Shown here: positions 6,487 to 8,676 of the stretch, in pieces
Layout: every line of letters begins with the position of its first letter
How positions within the stretch are numbered: position 1 is the stretch's first letter
From: Candidatus Igneacidithiobacillus taiwanensis
GTDB taxonomy: Bacteria; Pseudomonadota; Gammaproteobacteria; Acidithiobacillales; Acidithiobacillaceae
Assembly (NCBI GenBank): GCA_002341825.1
Contig: DDOU01000118.1
Location: 9,978-18,653, forward strand
Length of the DNA stretch: 8,676 bases
Direction of reading: 5' to 3'
Translations under genes and position numbers: made by a program
The notes under the pieces: generated by a model
Told to the model about the DNA's origin: nothing
The model's input: the letters and a program-made list of their open reading frames with translations, nothing else
Database searches by the model: none

Positions 6487-8407
6487 GGGTACTGGTATCC
6501 TGATCGATTTCCTCGCCGCGGGCCCGGGCACGCAGCAGTCGCCGCATGATTTTGCCGGATCGCGTTTTGGGCAAGCCATCCACAAAATGGATGTCATCGG
6601 GGCGGGCGATGGCGCCAATCAAATCCGTCACTTGGGCGCGTAGGGCAGCACCCAACTGATCATGGTCTTCCCCTTGGTAAGCAGCCTTGAGCACCACGAA
6701 AGCCGATACCGCCTCGCCTTTGATCTCGTGCGGCACTCCCACCACTGCCGCCTCCGCCACCGCCGCGTGGGCCACCAGGGCCGACTCGATTTCTGCTGTA
6801 CCCAGGCGGTGGCCCGAAACATTCAGCACATCGTCTATGCGTCCCATCACCCAAAAATAGCCATCGCTATCGCGCCGGGCACTGTCTCCTGCCACATAGT
6901 AGCGGTTGGCGAATTTGCTCCAGTAGGTTTGCACGTAGCGCTCGGGGTTGCCCCAAACCCCACGCAGCATCCCCGGCCAGGGACGATCGATGACCAAATA
7001 GCCGCCTTGGTTCGGTTCCCGAATTTCCACGCCGGCCTCATCCACCACCGTAGCCGAAATGCCCGGTAAGGGGAGGGCGCAGGAACCGGGCTTGTTTGCC
7101 GTTACTCCCGGTAAGGGCGCGATCATGTGACCACCCGTTTCGGTTTGCCACCAGGTATCGACAATCGGCGCTCGACCGCTGCCAATCACCTCCCGATACC
7201 AAACCCAAGCCTCGGGATTGAGCGGCTCGCCAACGCTGCCAAGCAGGCGCAGGCTCCGCAAATCATGCTTCTTGACCCAGCTGTCTCCCATTTTCATGAA
7301 GGCGCGTACCGCGGTGGGGGCGGTGTACAGAATGCTGACGCCGTGGCGCTCGATCATGCTCCAGAAGCGATCGGGCTGCGGGTACATGGGCGCACCCTCG
7401 TACAAAAATACGGTCGCGCCGTTGGCAAGCGGGCCATAGACCACATAGCTATGCCCGGTAATCCAGCCGATATCGGCAGTGCACCAATACACGTCATCGG
7501 GCTGGATATCGAAAGACCACAAGCTGGTGAGCTTGCTCCATAACAGATAACCGGCGGAGCTGTGTAGGATGCCTTTGGGCTTGCCGGTACTCCCCGAAGT
7601 GTAGAGGATGAAGAGCGGATGCTCGGCCGCAAATGCCGGTGCAGCACAGTGGCACGACTGATCCTGCACGGCGTCGTGCCACCAGATATCCCTGCCGTCT
7701 TCCATGTCGGCATCGGTATTGCCGCGGCGCAAGACAATGACCCGTTGCACCGTTTGCTCGTGCAGACGCGTCAGCGCCTGATCCGCATGACGCTTGAGAG
7801 GAATGAGTTTGCCGGCGCGGACGGCGCTATCCGCCGTGACAAGGATCTTGGCGCCGGTATCCTCGAGGCGATCCTTGAGGGCCTCTGCCGAAAATCCGGC
7901 AAAGACCACGGAGTGGATGGCACCAATGCGCGCACAGGCAAGCATTGCCACCACCGCCTCGATGACCATGGGCAGATACAGCACGACACGATCACCAGCC
8001 GCAATACCCTGTGCCAGCAGGGTATTGGCAAAGCGACCGACTTCGCGATGCAGCTGCGCATAGGTAAGGGTCCGCACGCTACCGTCTTCTCCCTCCCAAA
8101 TCAGGGCAGCCTTGTGTTTCTGCGCGCCCTGCAGGTGGCGGTCGATGCAATTCGCACAGACATTGAGCGTGCCGTCGGCAAACCAACGGTAAAAGGGCGC
8201 CTCGCGGGCGTCGAGAACTTCACTAAAAGGCTGATCCCAAGCGAGATGTTGTCGGGCCAAATCTCCCCAAAACTTTTCCGGATCTTTTTCGGCCAGGGCC
8301 TGCAGACGCCGATATTCGCTGGCGTCGATGTTGGCGTGGGCAGCAAAGGCCTCGGGTACGGGAAAACTCCGCTCCTCACTTAGGTGGGAATCGATGGATG
8401 AAGTCAT
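6476..8407 (-). CDS. acs: Acetyl-CoA synthetase (AMP-forming)
   Basis: Acs activates acetate with ATP and CoA through acetyl-AMP to acetyl-CoA in the cytoplasm. The 643-residue product spans the N-terminal Acs domain (FWGDLARQHLAW at 47-58), the AMP-binding core and the mobile C-terminal domain. Motifs seen are YTSGSTGKPKG (269-279, phosphate loop), DTWWQTETGG (417-426, whose second Trp, W420, caps the acetate pocket and favours acetate over longer acids), YVAGDSA (504-510), GRIDDVLNVSGHRLGTAEIE (522-541, hinge and A8 region) and KTRSGKIMRR (614-623). K619 is the adenylation-step Lys that is acetylated in regulated homologues. I prefer the ATG at 8407 over an in-frame TTG at 8431; neither has a good ribosome-binding site. 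The DUF3311 protein and transporter follow without a gap, forming an uptake-and-activation unit. No catalytic residue is missing. Confidence 0.97.
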   Translation of the reverse strand: MTSSIDSHLSEERSFPVPEAFAAHANIDASEYRRLQALAEKDPEKFWGDLARQHLAWDQPFSEVLDAREAPFYRWFADGTLNVCANCIDRHLQGAQKHKAALIWEGEDGSVRTLTYAQLHREVGRFANTLLAQGIAAGDRVVLYLPMVIEAVVAMLACARIGAIHSVVFAGFSAEALKDRLEDTGAKILVTADSAVRAGKLIPLKRHADQALTRLHEQTVQRVIVLRRGNTDADMEDGRDIWWHDAVQDQSCHCAAPAFAAEHPLFILYTSGSTGKPKGILHSSAGYLLWSKLTSLWSFDIQPDDVYWCTADIGWITGHSYVVYGPLANGATVFLYEGAPMYPQPDRFWSMIERHGVSILYTAPTAVRAFMKMGDSWVKKHDLRSLRLLGSVGEPLNPEAWVWYREVIGSGRAPIVDTWWQTETGGHMIAPLPGVTANKPGSCALPLPGISATVVDEAGVEIREPNQGGYLVIDRPWPGMLRGVWGNPERYVQTYWSKFANRYYVAGDSARRDSDGYFWVMGRIDDVLNVSGHRLGTAEIESALVAHAAVAEAAVVGVPHEIKGEAVSAFVVLKAAYQGEDHDQLGAALRAQVTDLIGAIARPDDIHFVDGLPKTRSGKIMRRLLRARARGEEIDQDTSTLED

Positions 8408-8433
8408 GGTGTCTTCGTCGTCTATGATCAAGT

Positions 8434-8454
8434 TTGCCGTCGATGGTACGGCGA
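8434..8454 (-). other. Small hairpin in the phosphorylase-acs gap
   Basis: UCGCCGU pairs with ACGGCAA (seven pairs, one G-U) around a seven-base ACCAUCG loop. No U-tract follows on the minus strand. It overlaps the candidate acs -10 box, so it might be a weak end structure for the phosphorylase message, an operator-like dyad, or chance. The rest of the 87-base gap shows nothing clear. Confidence 0.25.
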
Positions 8455-8471
8455 CGATCTACGCTTGGCAA
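8443..8471 (-). promoter_or_regulatory. Candidate sigma70-type promoter for acs
   Basis: TTGCCA (8471-8466, 5 of 6 consensus positions) and TACCAT (8448-8443, 4 of 6) are separated by exactly 17 bases. Transcription would begin about 30 bases before the acs ATG. It lies in the only gap between the phosphorylase and acs. Its spacing is better than that of the folD candidate, but such matches also arise by chance. Confidence 0.4.
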
Positions 8472-8494
8472 TGCGGCGCATTCCGACCGCGGCT

Positions 8495-8676
8495 CTAGCG
8501 ATACCAGAGGATGGCCGGATTTTCGAGAGGCACGCGGCAGAGCGGATGGTGCGGCACGATGCGCGGGGTGTAGTCGGATACCGGCCGCGCCTTGGGCACT
8601 ACGCAACGGTAGGTGAAGCCATTGACGGCGCCTTCCAGCGCTTCGGCCCGCTCCATGACGTGCAATTCGGGGCCAT
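8495..8676 (-). CDS. Alpha-glucan (glycogen/starch) phosphorylase family, C-terminal fragment
   Basis: Only the last 59 codons and a TAG stop are in the window; the start lies beyond the right edge. The tail reads GAVNGFTYRCVVP, then RPVSDYTPRIVPHHPL, then VPLENPAILWYR at the very end. The pattern of SDYTPRIVPHHP followed by VPLE and a terminal ILW resembles the extreme C-terminus of the long alpha-glucan family phosphorylases (the bacterial DUF3417-containing type), which release glucose-1-phosphate from glycogen or maltodextrins. The catalytic and pyridoxal-phosphate-binding parts are not visible, so this rests on a short tail I recognise, not on active-site motifs. It is separated from acs by 87 bases and may be its own unit. 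If right, it places a carbon-reserve enzyme near the polyphosphate genes. Confidence 0.55.
   Translation of the reverse strand, partial: GPELHVMERAEALEGAVNGFTYRCVVPKARPVSDYTPRIVPHHPLCRVPLENPAILWYR

Noticed and set aside
7619..8383. Long plus-strand open frame (254 codons) opposite acs
   Set aside because: It is the antisense shadow of acs, which has full catalytic motifs. The translation shows no recognisable domain and is rich in His/Arg/Gly, as expected of a GC-rich antisense frame.
8408..8431. TTG start giving acs eight extra residues
   Set aside because: The ATG at 8407 is the more usual codon and fits family length. The extension adds only an acidic stretch, although the absence of a good ribosome-binding site for either leaves some doubt.
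8434..8454. Hairpin as an intrinsic terminator for the phosphorylase gene
   Set aside because: The stem is short with a G-U pair and no U-tract follows on the transcribed strand, so it is kept only as an unexplained dyad.

Overview
This is a compact, GC-rich, almost fully coding bacterial window. All seven protein genes I can support lie on the minus strand, so the biological reading order runs from high to low coordinates. Tight packing (four gene overlaps of 8 to 11 bases), the GC level and the gene families suggest a proteobacterium. A gammaproteobacterial or Acidithiobacillia-like chemolithotroph would fit, but that is an impression from the protein sequences, not a demonstrated placement. 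I see no tRNA, rRNA, insertion sequence, CRISPR array or other sign of mobile DNA.

Region 1 (8676-8495) is the last 59 codons of what looks like an alpha-glucan (glycogen/starch) phosphorylase. It is followed by an 87-base gap (8408-8494) holding a candidate promoter and a small hairpin.

Region 2 (8407-4686) is an acetate/monocarboxylate module. It holds acs (AMP-forming acetyl-CoA synthetase), a small DUF3311 membrane protein that appears to start at a TTG overlapping the acs stop, and an SSS-family transporter starting 4 bases later. The three are probably co-transcribed: the transporter and its small partner import a short carboxylate and Acs activates it to acyl-CoA. A hairpin just after the transporter stop (4649-4678) is the likely end of this unit.

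Region 3 (4685-4563) is a 123-base intergenic stretch. It carries that hairpin, a weak promoter candidate, and a strong hairpin (4569-4589) that would bury the folD ribosome-binding site.

Region 4 (4562-1) is a four-gene chain in which every gene overlaps the next: folD (folate one-carbon enzyme), ppk1 (polyphosphate kinase), a ParF-like ParA ATPase, and a CYTH-CHAD protein cut by the window edge. PPK1 makes polyphosphate, CHAD domains bind polyphosphate granules, and CYTH domains are triphosphate/polyphosphate-handling tunnels. ParA-family ATPases place DNA or large cargo on the nucleoid. The most interesting proposal for the window is therefore a polyphosphate-granule positioning or partitioning module, with the ParA as the motor and CYTH-CHAD as the cargo adaptor. 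The gene order and motifs are seen directly; the cellular role is inference.
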